Origin: an uncultured Clostridia bacterium
GTDB taxonomy: Bacteria; Bacillota; Clostridia; Oscillospirales; Acutalibacteraceae
DNA: 9,449 nt
NCBI GenBank assembly: GCA_937915775.1
Contig: CALGGQ010000075.1
Span: 1 to 9,449, forward strand
Direction of reading: 5' to 3'
Both the position numbers and the translations under genes were made by a program. A model generated the notes under the pieces. The model saw only the letters and a list, made by a program, of their open reading frames with translations. It did no database searches and was not told the DNA's origin. Shown here piece by piece: positions 1-7,428 of the stretch (the stretch's first letter is position 1; the number at the start of each line of letters is the position of its first letter).

Positions 1-1
1 T

Positions 2-241
2 CACAGAGGCACGGCGCTCGGCTTCGTTTCCGCCATGCGCGGGGCGGGAATTCTGGTTCATTCCCGCGGGCTGATGACGTTTCTGTGCGTGTTCGGCAGC
101 CTGCTCGGCTTTGCGGCGGTGGCGCTGCTCTCCGTGATGGAGGCGTATACCCAGCTCGGTGCCGTCGGCATGATTTTGTTCCAGCTCATCTGGACGGGCT
201 TTATGACGCTGGTGATTAAACTCCGCGGGTTAGGATTATAA
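2..241 (+). CDS. C-terminal fragment of an integral membrane protein, unidentified
   Basis: An open frame enters from the left edge (first full codon at 2) and ends at TAA 239-241, giving about 79 residues. An ATG at 35 is internal to this frame, so it is better read as the 3' end of a longer gene than as a complete 68-residue gene. The visible part has two hydrophobic segments, starting around MTFLCVFGSLLGFAAVALL and LGAVGMILFQLIW, then a short basic tail (IKLRG). This suggests two transmembrane helices with a cytoplasmic C-terminus. I do not recognise the family and assign no function. The gene converges on the beta-helix gene and is closed by the hairpin at 277-298. Confidence 0.6.
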   Translation, partial: HRGTALGFVSAMRGAGILVHSRGLMTFLCVFGSLLGFAAVALLSVMEAYTQLGAVGMILFQLIWTGFMTLVIKLRGLGL

Positions 242-273
242 TATTATTCTCAAAACCAAAAACGACAAACCAG

Positions 274-307
274 AAAAGGCAGACCTTCCGGTCTGCCTTC
301 CCTTTTT
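274..307. terminator. Bidirectional Rho-independent terminator between convergent genes
   Basis: A perfect 9-bp stem AGGCAGACC (277-285) / GGTCTGCCT (290-298) with loop TTCC is followed on the plus strand by TCCC and five T. On the minus strand the same stem is followed by TTTT (complement of 274-277) and more T-rich sequence. It therefore suits both the partial plus-strand gene ending at 241 and the minus-strand gene ending at 352. Confidence 0.9.
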
Positions 308-329
308 GAGGAGAGTATATGAATATCAG

Positions 330-346
330 AACGGGCGATGCCCGTT
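330..346 (-). terminator. Small GC hairpin just after the beta-helix gene stop
   Basis: A perfect 7-bp inverted repeat AACGGGC / GCCCGTT with loop GAT lies 5 nt beyond the stop codon of the minus-strand gene. The downstream minus-strand sequence has no real T-run, so it is a poor intrinsic terminator by itself. It may assist the stronger hairpin at 277-298 or protect the mRNA 3' end. Confidence 0.35.
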
Positions 347-351
347 GTGAT

Positions 352-2403
352 TTAGTTAATAGCGGTGCCGTTTACATACAGCGTGTAGCCGTTGAAATCG
401 ATGTTGGCATAGGTGCTGTCTGCATCCTCAAGCGCTGTCACGTAAGAGTCGCCCGTGAGCTTGACGGTGGAATTTGCGTCCAGCGTCAGGGTGACCTCCT
501 TTGCGCTGTTGTCCGCATTTATCGTGCCCTCATAAGAGGAGGCGGTCAGGTTCAGTGCGACGGTGGAAATGCTGTCCGCTTCGATGTTGCCGGTCAGCGT
601 CTGGCTGTTGGCGTTCAGCGTGACGTTGCCGCCGTTGCTGCCCTCCTTGCCCCATTCGCTCGTGCCCTTGGCGCTGAGCAGAATGCCGCTGCCGAACTCG
701 AGTTTCGTGTTCGTCAGGTTAATTATCGCGTCCGTGTTGGTGATAAAGAACATCGGCGCCGTTGTGTAGTAAGCGGAATCGCTCTGAATGGCAAGGGTGG
801 AATTCTCCGCCGTCAGCGTGCCGGTGCCTTCACCTGCGTCGCCGCTCATCGACTGGTAAATCATCACGCCGCAGTTATCTACATCATTGCGGTTGCCCTT
901 GCCGCTTGCGGTCAGGGTGGAATTGGTGACGGTGGCGGAGTTCTTGCCCTCAATGACAATGTTCTGCGCGCCGTTTGCCGTGCCCGTGGTGCTGTCAATG
1001 CTGATGTCGCCGGTGGAATAGATAACCGGTGAGCCGGCACCGTTGGTTTCCAGCGTGGAGTTGTTCGCTGTCACCGTGCCCTCGCCGCGGTCGGTCGCCA
1101 GGGTTGCGCAGGAGCCGCCCTGCGTGGTAATCGTCACATTGTCGGCTTCAATCGTGCCGCCGTAGGTGGCGTCCAGTCCTCTGGAGGACGAGGAGCCGGT
1201 GGTGGTAATCGTGGAATCCTTAATGGTAATTTTGGCGTTTTCGCCGGTGGCAAAGACGGCGTTCGCGCCTTTCGCGTCTGTCGTAATCGTTGCGCCCGTA
1301 ATCGTTGCCGAGGAGTTTTCCTGCACGAGAATCCCTGCGTTTACGCCGTAGAATTCGGAATTTTCGGTGTTCGTGCTGTCGCCGCTCTTGCTCACGGTGG
1401 CGCCGTCAATCGTCGCGCTGCCGCCGCCCGTCACCAGAATGGCGCTTTCGTCGCTCTCCGTCGCAGTGTAGCTGCTGCTCAGGGTTTCTTCACTGCCGTC
1501 AACGGAGGTGGCGCCGCTGGCGTCAGCCGAGGTGTTGGTATTGCTGCCGAAGCCGCTGTTGCCGCTTTGCTCGCCCTGTCCTCCCGGCATCATCTGCTGC
1601 GATGAAGTGCTGCCGGTATCGGCGAAAAATCTTGCCGAAGCTTCTCCTGCGCCGCAGGTCAGTGCAGACGCAACCACCAGGACAACTAAGGTATAGATCA
1701 GAATATTTTTAACGCTGTTAAAAGTCTGATAAAAATCCTTTTTGTTAAAGCCCGACATAATTAAGTAGGCAAGAAGCGCTGTCAGCAGCAGCATCTCAAC
1801 GCCGAGCAAAACATAGAAGAAGGTGTCAATGCGCTGCGTTTCCTCTGTACTGTCCGCTGTTCCCGTCTGATCGGGAGCGGCGGGCATTTCGTTATTGGTG
1901 AAGGTGGAAACGTCGCTACTGTCCGTCGTGCCCTCTTCGCCCGACGGCTGCTCGCCGCCGGTAAAGTTATCCTGCGGGGCGTCGCTGTTTTCCGTGTCGC
2001 CGAAGTTATTCTGCGGCGCTTCGCCGTCCGGCATCTGCGGCGGCTCATTGCCGCTCTGATTGTCGCCCTCGGGCATCGACGGCGGCTGGTTGCTGTTTGC
2101 ATTGTTGTCGTCCGAACTGCTGCTGTCAGAGCTGCCGGAGCGCTTGCTGTGCTTGCCGGAGGAGCTGCTGTTTGAAGAATTGCTGTCCGCGCTGTTGCCG
2201 CCGGACTGATTTTCTCCCGGCATCGACGGCATCTCGCCCATCTCCGGCATACCCATGCCGCCGAAGCCGCCCATCTCACCTCTCATATGGGTGGAGGTTG
2301 TATTTTCCAGTTGCGCTCCGGCGTAATCCATCGTAAAGTACGCGCCGGCGCCGAGTGCGATAATCATCACAATCATAACAATGTTTTTGACCGTTCGTTT
2401 CAT
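352..2403 (-). CDS. Membrane-anchored surface protein with C-terminal parallel beta-helix domain
   Basis: 683 residues; the ATG at 2401-2403 has a strong RBS (AAAGGAGT, 2411-2418, 7 nt spacing). Domains: TM1 about 7-29; Ser/Asn/Gly/Pro-rich linker 30-190 with recurring Met-Pro motifs (MPGENQSG at 61, MPEGDNQSGN at 110, MPDGEAPQNN at 124); TM2 about 193-217; basic 15-residue loop with KK; TM3 about 233-250; a second linker with MPGGQGEQSGN at 272; then 320-683, a Thr/Ser/Asn-rich domain. That last domain shows short beta-strand rungs with repeated NSTL/DSTI turns (395, 447, 493, 533), typical of right-handed parallel beta-helices. The positive-inside rule puts the linkers and beta-helix outside. 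It resembles clostridial 'carbohydrate-binding domain-containing' beta-helix proteins (Cthe_2159-like), so binding of polysaccharide or a surface ligand is an inference. No lipobox, LPXTG or catalytic motif is evident. It is a single gene, convergent with its left neighbour and divergent from spoIIE. Confidence 0.8.
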   Translation of the reverse strand: MKRTVKNIVMIVMIIALGAGAYFTMDYAGAQLENTTSTHMRGEMGGFGGMGMPEMGEMPSMPGENQSGGNSADSNSSNSSSSGKHSKRSGSSDSSSSDDNNANSNQPPSMPEGDNQSGNEPPQMPDGEAPQNNFGDTENSDAPQDNFTGGEQPSGEEGTTDSSDVSTFTNNEMPAAPDQTGTADSTEETQRIDTFFYVLLGVEMLLLTALLAYLIMSGFNKKDFYQTFNSVKNILIYTLVVLVVASALTCGAGEASARFFADTGSTSSQQMMPGGQGEQSGNSGFGSNTNTSADASGATSVDGSEETLSSSYTATESDESAILVTGGGSATIDGATVSKSGDSTNTENSEFYGVNAGILVQENSSATITGATITTDAKGANAVFATGENAKITIKDSTITTTGSSSSRGLDATYGGTIEADNVTITTQGGSCATLATDRGEGTVTANNSTLETNGAGSPVIYSTGDISIDSTTGTANGAQNIVIEGKNSATVTNSTLTASGKGNRNDVDNCGVMIYQSMSGDAGEGTGTLTAENSTLAIQSDSAYYTTAPMFFITNTDAIINLTNTKLEFGSGILLSAKGTSEWGKEGSNGGNVTLNANSQTLTGNIEADSISTVALNLTASSYEGTINADNSAKEVTLTLDANSTVKLTGDSYVTALEDADSTYANIDFNGYTLYVNGTAIN

Positions 2404-2462
2404 AAAATTGACTCCTTTCGTGATTCGTGTTTGCCATAGGGCTGTTTCCCTTTGCTGATGCC

Positions 2463-2497
2463 ACTGTAGCGGGTCAAGGTTAAACGAAGATTAAACC
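2463..2497 (-). promoter_or_regulatory. Candidate response-regulator repeat and -10 for the beta-helix gene
   Basis: TTAAAC occurs at 2480-2485 and again at 2491-2496, an exact 11-bp period (one helical turn), as in direct-repeat sites of OmpR/PhoB-class regulators. Read on the minus strand, the repeats are followed after 11 nt by TACAGT (2468-2463), a plausible -10, with no good -35. This is the geometry of a promoter where the regulator substitutes for the -35 element. The predicted leader is about 50 nt and ends at the strong RBS. The regulator is not in the window. Confidence 0.45.
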
Positions 2498-2562
2498 GCA
2501 AAACTTTTTTGAAAAATTTTTTGCCGTCCGCTATTCCAACATATTTTGCGCCGTTTGCTTCC

Positions 2563-2594
2563 TATAATCAAAAACAGACACCAAAAAAAGAGGA
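2563..2594 (+). promoter_or_regulatory. Candidate -10 (TATAAT) and RBS of spoIIE
   Basis: A perfect TATAAT lies at 2563-2568, with AGAGGA at 2589-2594, 8 nt before the ATG at 2603. No convincing -35 exists at 16-18 bp or at the 21-bp spacing known for B. subtilis spoIIE, and I see no clear Spo0A box (TGTCGAA). Activator dependence is possible but not shown. The RBS position decides the start: a TTG at 2546 in the same frame lies upstream of the -10 and would add 19 residues, so ATG 2603 is preferred. Confidence 0.5.
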
Positions 2595-2602
2595 CAAGCG
2601 TT

Positions 2603-4726
2603 ATGACAATTACGGAAAAAGCGAAACGAAGCGGGGAAAAGCTGCGGCAGAAAAAGCCGCGGCGCATCATAAAATGTATTGCCTGTCTGCTGCTCGGCTT
2701 TGTGCTCGGCACGGGCAGCGTGCTGGAGGGCTTGCGCCCGTTCGGCGTGGCGGCGGTTGCCGTGTCTAAAAAGCGGTACTTTCTGTTCACCGCGCTCGGC
2801 GCCGCTGCCGGCGCCTTACTATACGGTTTAAACGGTATGACCGCGCGGTATCTCTGCGCCGTTGTGCTGGCGGCGCTCGGCGCGCTGGTTGCCGCCGCTT
2901 TTGAGGTGAGCGTCAAGCCGGCGTTCTCCGTTTCGGTCTCCTTTTTTGCCGTGCTGTTGACCGGATTGGTGCTGGATGTGCGCACGGATGCCGCCGCGAC
3001 GCAGTATATCCTGACGCTCGGCGAAGCGATATTAGCGGGCGGCGCTGCGTTTTTCTTTCACCGTTCGCTCAGCGCGAATGTGCACCGCCTACGCTGGACG
3101 GCGCTGCCGCTGCAGGACGTTATCTGCCTCACGGTTTCGGCGTCCGTCGTTCTGATGAATTTATCGGCGCTGAAAATCGGCGTCGTCTGTCCGGCGCGGA
3201 TTGCGGCGGTGCTGCTGGTGCTGTGCGCCACGCGCTTTTTCGGTGCGCAAAAGGGCGTTGTGCTGGCGCTTGCCTTCGGGTTTGCGCTGTCGCTGGCGGA
3301 TGTGCAGGCGCTCTTTACCGTCGGTGCGCTTGCCTTTTCCGTGACGGTCGGCGCGCTGTTTTTGCCGCTGTCCGCCTTTGCCGTCGGGGCAGGCTTTCTC
3401 GTCTCGCTCGCGTTCTTTTGCATCGCGGCAGGGGAGAGCGCGCTGCCGCTTTTCATCGACGGCGCCGTCGGCACGCTTGCGTTTGTGCTGCTGCCGATGC
3501 GCCTGCAGGACAGGCTGGAGGAACTTGCCGACCGCCAGCGCGACGAGCCGTCCGACGGTTCTCTGCGCCAGAGCTTAGTGCTGAAGCTGCGCGTTGCCTC
3601 CTCGGCGATGGCTGCCGTCAGCGAGAGCGTAGAACAGGTGAGAGAGAAAATCAACGAGTTAACCCGGAGGGATCATGAGGCGCTGCGCGACACTGTCAGC
3701 GAGGAGGAATATCTGCGGCGCGAGCTTGTGTGGGAGCGCACCAACCGCATCCGCATGGTCGCCTCCGACCAGTTTTTTTCCATCGCCGATATGCTGGAGG
3801 ATTTGGCGTTTGAATTTGACGAGGCGGAAATCTTCAACGCCTCCGCCTCCTCCCGTATCCGCGCGCTGCTGTCGGAATACGAAATCTATCCGCTGAACAT
3901 TTCGGTCATTGAGGACCAATACAGCCGGATGCGCGTGGAAATTTTAGCAGACGGCGGCGCCGTCGGGCTTGACAATCCGCGCCTTTCGCAGGAAATCGGC
4001 AAAATCTGCGCCCGTTATTTTGAACGCGGCAGACTGACGTATTTTAAAAATGAAACGATGCTCTCCTTTACCGAGCGACCGGGGTACCGGCTCTCCGTCG
4101 GCTTTGCGCAGCACAGCGCCGAGGGGCACCTTTGCGGCGATACGGTCAAGGTGATGCAGGATGGCAGGGGACACAGCATTCTGATGATCAGCGACGGGAT
4201 GGGCAAGGGCTCGCGCGCAGCGCTGGACGGCGCAATGGGCGCCGGGCTGCTGGCGAAGCTGATTCACGCCGGCTTCGGGTTTGACAGCGCGCTCAAGGTG
4301 GTCAACTGCGCGCTGCTCGTGAAAAGCAACGATGAAAGCCTTGCCACGCTGGATATTGCCAACGTGGATTTGTTCACGGGCAAATGCGAGCTCTTAAAGG
4401 CAGGCGCGCCCGCGGGCTACATACTGAAGGACGGCGCCGTGTCAAAATGCGAGCTGACCTCGATGCCGGCAGGCATTCTGCGCGGGATTGAATTTGCCCG
4501 CCGCACCGCCGTGCTGACGCCCGGTGCCAGCCTGGTGCTGATGAGCGACGGCGTGAGCGAAATCGGCGAAGAAGCGCTCTATGAGCAGTTCGGCGCGTTT
4601 GCCTTATACGAGCCGCAGGAATGCGCCGACCGCCTGATTGCGGCGGCAAAGGAGCGCTGCGACCCCGCGCATATGGATGATATGAGCGTAATTGTGGCAA
4701 GACTGGAAGAAAACGAAGGAAGGTAA
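2603..4726 (+). CDS. spoIIE: Stage II sporulation protein E, PP2C-type phosphatase
   Basis: 707 residues. SpoIIE dephosphorylates SpoIIAA-P to release sigma-F in the forespore and acts at the polar septum. Residues about 22-298 are a run of hydrophobic helices, about 8-10 TM segments. A charged, probably coiled-coil linker follows (about 300-400), then a regulatory segment and the C-terminal PP2C domain (about 495-700). PP2C metal-site residues are in place: GD at 512-513, SDGMGKG at 530-536 (D531, G532), SDG at 648-650, and DDMS at 692-695. The family block SNDESLATLDIANVDLFTG (575-593) is also clear. All catalytic Asp are retained, so it should be active. It is shorter than B. subtilis SpoIIE (827 residues). 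The missing length lies between the membrane part and the segment with VWERTNRIRMVASDQF (376-391), where I see none of the Cys residues that I recall in many clostridial homologues. The next gene starts 4 nt downstream. Confidence 0.95.
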   Translation: MTITEKAKRSGEKLRQKKPRRIIKCIACLLLGFVLGTGSVLEGLRPFGVAAVAVSKKRYFLFTALGAAAGALLYGLNGMTARYLCAVVLAALGALVAAAFEVSVKPAFSVSVSFFAVLLTGLVLDVRTDAAATQYILTLGEAILAGGAAFFFHRSLSANVHRLRWTALPLQDVICLTVSASVVLMNLSALKIGVVCPARIAAVLLVLCATRFFGAQKGVVLALAFGFALSLADVQALFTVGALAFSVTVGALFLPLSAFAVGAGFLVSLAFFCIAAGESALPLFIDGAVGTLAFVLLPMRLQDRLEELADRQRDEPSDGSLRQSLVLKLRVASSAMAAVSESVEQVREKINELTRRDHEALRDTVSEEEYLRRELVWERTNRIRMVASDQFFSIADMLEDLAFEFDEAEIFNASASSRIRALLSEYEIYPLNISVIEDQYSRMRVEILADGGAVGLDNPRLSQEIGKICARYFERGRLTYFKNETMLSFTERPGYRLSVGFAQHSAEGHLCGDTVKVMQDGRGHSILMISDGMGKGSRAALDGAMGAGLLAKLIHAGFGFDSALKVVNCALLVKSNDESLATLDIANVDLFTGKCELLKAGAPAGYILKDGAVSKCELTSMPAGILRGIEFARRTAVLTPGASLVLMSDGVSEIGEEALYEQFGAFALYEPQECADRLIAAAKERCDPAHMDDMSVIVARLEENEGR

Positions 4727-4730
4727 TACG

Positions 4731-6500
4731 ATGTCAGGAATCTTTGCTTATGCAGGCAGCGAGCCGTGCCGTGAACGGCTGGCGGAGGGGCTGTGCCGCC
4801 TTGCGCACCGCGGTAGCGAGCTGTCGGGTATGGCGGTGCTCGGCGATGAGGGCATTGCCCTGCTGAAAATGAAGGGCTCGCCCTATGAACTGAAGGACAA
4901 ACTGGCGGCGATGAAGGGCGAGGGCAGCGTCGGGCTTGCCGCGTGTACCGACGCGGTGCGCTGCCGTGCGGCGAATATCACCGCCGTGCCGGCTGCCAAT
5001 AATTTTTACTGTGCTGCGCTGGACGGCACGATTGAGAATTTTGACGAGCTCAAGCGCACGCTCTCCACGCCGTTTCCGATTGCAACGGAGGAGGATTTGC
5101 TGGTGGCGCTGCTCTGCTCCTTTGCCGATGCGGAGCGGCCAAAAATGCTCTTTGAGCTGCGCCGGCGGCTGAAAGGCGCACCGAGCCTTGTTTTTATCCC
5201 GAACGACGAGGCGGCGCTCTATTGTCTGGCAGGGGAGAGGCGGCTTGCCGTCGGCATCGGAGAGGACGGCGTTGCCGTTGCGAGCGAGATGACTGCGCTG
5301 CCCGACGGAACAAAGCGCTGCTTCTGGCTGGAGGAGGGCGAAACGGCGCGCATCACCGCCCAGCGCTATACAGTTTATGACGGCAAGCAGCGGAAAAGCA
5401 AGAAGGCGCTGCAGCCGCAACCAAACGCCGACAGGGCGGAAAACGACTGCACGCCCGAGGAGGAAACCTATCTTCTGCCGCTGGCGGTGCGGGAAACCGT
5501 CGGGCATTTTATCACCGCGGACGCGAAGCTGAAAAAGGATTCCGTGCCGCTCGGCAGAAGAACGCTCGAAAAAACCGAGCGGGTTATTTTTATCGGCAGC
5601 GGGGCGGATTTTGATGTGGCGGCAATGGCGGCGCAGCGCTTTGAGCTGCTGTGCGATTTGCCGTGCACCGCGGTGCCGTCCGGTGAGCTGCGCTTTTCCA
5701 AAGCCTGTTTTAATAAGAATACACTGCTGCTCGCCGTGTCTCACCGCGGGGAGGATGCCGAAACGCTTTCGGCAGTGAAATACGCCCGCGGCTACGGCGT
5801 GCGGGTGGTTGCCGTAACGGCAAACCGCGCTTCTCAGCTGGCGGCGTTTGCCGATGAAACGGTGGATACCTGCTGCGAGCTGACAAACGCACAAACCTCG
5901 CTGCGCGCACTGTTTTCTTCCTATCTCGCGCTGACCTTTCTGGCGCTTTATTTCTCCTACCGGCGCGAAATTGCAGGCGAGCTCTACGTCAGCGTGTCGC
6001 TGAAAATGGCGGAAATGCTGACGGGCAAGGTGGCAGCCGCCCTGCGTCCGTCGCCGCCGCTGCACGCCCTCTCTCAGCGCATTATCAACGCGGAACGGCT
6101 TCTCGTCACGGGGCTCGGCGCCGATTATTTTGCCGCCTCTGCGGCAGCGGCACGGCTGCGCCGCATGGACGCGGTGCCCGCCTATGCAATGACCTGCGGC
6201 GCGCTGCTTCACGAAACGGCAGATAGCATTGCCGCGGCGGAAATCATCGCCTTTCTGACAGACGGCGACGCGCTGCACCGCACGCTCTTTTGCCTGCGCA
6301 GGCTGAAGGCGCAGGGCGCTTCGGTGACCGTGATTACCACCGACAGTTTAGAGGAATCCGTTACCGATTTCGAGCAGCTTGTTACCTTCCCGGACAGCAT
6401 TCCGCTGCTGAACGCCATTCCGGCGCTCGCCTGTCTGGATAAAGCCGCCGTGCTGGCAAAGCAGCTGATGGACGAGGAATTGCAGAATCAGGCGGGTTAG
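4731..6500 (+). CDS. Degenerate GlmS-like protein, probable pseudoenzyme
   Basis: 589 residues, close to GlmS length (about 600). ATG 4731 is preferred because GGAAGG (4718-4723) sits 7 nt upstream; the frame is open further back into the spoIIE end. Layout follows GlmS (glutamine:fructose-6-phosphate aminotransferase): N-terminal glutaminase-like fold 1-215, linker, SIS domain 1 about 280-410, SIS domain 2 about 445-570. Fold-level motifs persist (LCRLAHRGSELSGMAVL; VASEMTAL at 183-190; FWLEEGETARIT at 198-209). Catalytic ones do not: the nucleophile Cys after Met1 is Ser (MSGIF); the HTRWATHG motif is replaced by LAACTDAV; HNG is LDG (97-99); SIS1 SQSGET is SHRGED (337-342); GELKHG is GALLHE (490-495); and the DQPRNLAKSVTVE-type tail with the Schiff-base Lys is absent. 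It is unlikely to make glucosamine-6-phosphate. A ligand-sensing or scaffold role is possible. The 4-nt gap implies co-transcription and perhaps translational coupling with spoIIE. Confidence 0.85.
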   Translation: MSGIFAYAGSEPCRERLAEGLCRLAHRGSELSGMAVLGDEGIALLKMKGSPYELKDKLAAMKGEGSVGLAACTDAVRCRAANITAVPAANNFYCAALDGTIENFDELKRTLSTPFPIATEEDLLVALLCSFADAERPKMLFELRRRLKGAPSLVFIPNDEAALYCLAGERRLAVGIGEDGVAVASEMTALPDGTKRCFWLEEGETARITAQRYTVYDGKQRKSKKALQPQPNADRAENDCTPEEETYLLPLAVRETVGHFITADAKLKKDSVPLGRRTLEKTERVIFIGSGADFDVAAMAAQRFELLCDLPCTAVPSGELRFSKACFNKNTLLLAVSHRGEDAETLSAVKYARGYGVRVVAVTANRASQLAAFADETVDTCCELTNAQTSLRALFSSYLALTFLALYFSYRREIAGELYVSVSLKMAEMLTGKVAAALRPSPPLHALSQRIINAERLLVTGLGADYFAASAAAARLRRMDAVPAYAMTCGALLHETADSIAAAEIIAFLTDGDALHRTLFCLRRLKAQGASVTVITTDSLEESVTDFEQLVTFPDSIPLLNAIPALACLDKAAVLAKQLMDEELQNQAG

Positions 6501-6503
6501 GTC

Positions 6504-6532
6504 TTGCACAACGGACAAGAATCTGCTACAAT
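6504..6532 (+). promoter_or_regulatory. Sigma-A promoter for the transketolase genes
   Basis: TTGCAC (6504-6509), a 17-bp spacer, then TACAAT (6527-6532) gives 4/6 and 5/6 matches at ideal spacing. The -35 starts 3 nt after the stop of the GlmS-like gene, and no terminator separates the two, so some read-through from the spoIIE operon is possible. The predicted start is about 6538-6540. Confidence 0.8.
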
Positions 6533-6538
6533 GGTTTT

Positions 6539-6552
6539 GATTGAAAGCAATC
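6539..6552 (+). other. Small hairpin at the predicted 5' end of the transketolase mRNA
   Basis: GATTG (6539-6543), loop AAAG, CAATC (6548-6552) form a 5-bp stem starting at the predicted transcription start. 5'-terminal hairpins can protect mRNA from 5'-end-dependent decay; that role is inferred here. Confidence 0.35.
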
Positions 6553-6582
6553 CAATCTCTTTACATAAAGGAGTGAATGTGT

Positions 6583-7425
6583 ATGAATTCAGAACTGAAA
6601 AAGGAGTTGCAGATTTACGCCACGCAAATCAGAATGGGCGTCATCGAGGGCACTTACCGTGCGCAGTCCGGCCATCCGGGCGGCTCGCTCTCGGCTGCCG
6701 ATGTGTTTGCCTATCTCTACGGCAAGGAAATGCGTTATGACCCGAAGAATCCGAGATGGGAGGACAGAGACCGCTTCGTCCTTTCCAAGGGACACTGCGC
6801 GCCCGGTCTGTACAGCGCGCTGGCGTATAAGGGCTTCTTCCCCGTGGAGGATATCAAAACGCTGCGTAAGATTGATTCCTATCTCCAGGGCCACCCGAAT
6901 ATGAACACGGTGCCCGGTATTGATATGAGCACCGGCTCCCTCGGTCAGGGCGTCAGCGTTGCCGCCGGTATGGCGAAGGGCGCAAAGTATCTCGGCAAGG
7001 ATATCAACGTTTACACGCTGCTCGGCGACGGCGAAAGCCAGGAGGGACAGGTTTGGGAGTCCTTTATGTACGCTGCGCACTATCAGCTCGACAATCTCTG
7101 TGTGATGATTGACGTGAACGGGCTGCAAATTGACGGCAGAACAAAGGACGTCATGAACCTGGAGCCGCTTGATGAGAAGCTCAAAGCGTTCGGCTTTGAG
7201 GTCGTTACCATTGACGGTAACGATATGGACGAGATTGACGCTGCGTTTGAAAAATTCCACGCCACAAAGGGCAAGCCGTTTGCTATCATTCTGAAAACCA
7301 TTAAGGGCAAGGGTGTTTCCTTTATGGAGGACGTCTGCGGCTGGCACGGCAAAGCGCCGAGCGACGAAAACTATGAGCAGGCAATGGCGGAATTGAATGC
7401 AAAAATGAAGGAACTGGAGGCGTAA
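6583..7425 (+). CDS. tkt: Transketolase, N-terminal (pyrophosphate-binding) subunit
   Basis: 280 residues, half of a split transketolase. It binds the diphosphate/Mg side of thiamine diphosphate, in complex with the next gene product, for two-carbon transfers in the non-oxidative pentose phosphate pathway (cytoplasmic). Motifs: SGHPGGSLS (29-37), SKGH (68-71), GHP (103-105), the TPP motif GDGE (148-151) ending with the metal-ligand Asn in DVNG (177-180), and KTIKGKGVSFME (238-249). Two in-frame ATGs exist at 6577 and 6583. AAAGGAG at 6567-6573 is only 3 nt from the first but 9 nt from the second, so 6583 is chosen. It has its own promoter just upstream and is followed by the C-terminal subunit after 3 nt. 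Substrate specificity cannot be settled from sequence; specialised split transketolases for other ketose phosphates exist. Confidence 0.93.
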   Translation: MNSELKKELQIYATQIRMGVIEGTYRAQSGHPGGSLSAADVFAYLYGKEMRYDPKNPRWEDRDRFVLSKGHCAPGLYSALAYKGFFPVEDIKTLRKIDSYLQGHPNMNTVPGIDMSTGSLGQGVSVAAGMAKGAKYLGKDINVYTLLGDGESQEGQVWESFMYAAHYQLDNLCVMIDVNGLQIDGRTKDVMNLEPLDEKLKAFGFEVVTIDGNDMDEIDAAFEKFHATKGKPFAIILKTIKGKGVSFMEDVCGWHGKAPSDENYEQAMAELNAKMKELEA

Positions 7426-7428
7426 GAG

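Noticed and set aside
319..1032. 237-codon plus-strand ORF with a good-looking RBS (GAGGAGAG) before ATG 319
   Set aside because: It is antisense to the beta-helix domain, has a low-plausibility Arg/Val/Gly-rich composition and no recognisable motif. It ends inside the real gene. The RBS match is probably chance.
1650..1656. Cys250 at the end of TM3 of the surface protein as a lipoprotein site
   Set aside because: The context ASALTC does not fit the lipobox consensus and it is in the third hydrophobic segment, not at an N-terminal signal peptide.
2497..2524. A/T-rich stretch before spoIIE as a terminator or operator
   Set aside because: Runs of A and T form only a weak, loop-rich inverted repeat, with no GC stem. 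It may bend DNA, but no specific function can be supported.
4734..6278. 514-codon minus-strand ORF opposite the GlmS-like gene
   Set aside because: It is the reverse-frame shadow of a GC-rich gene; its product is rich in Arg, His, Gln and Cys with no domain, while the plus strand matches GlmS over its full length.
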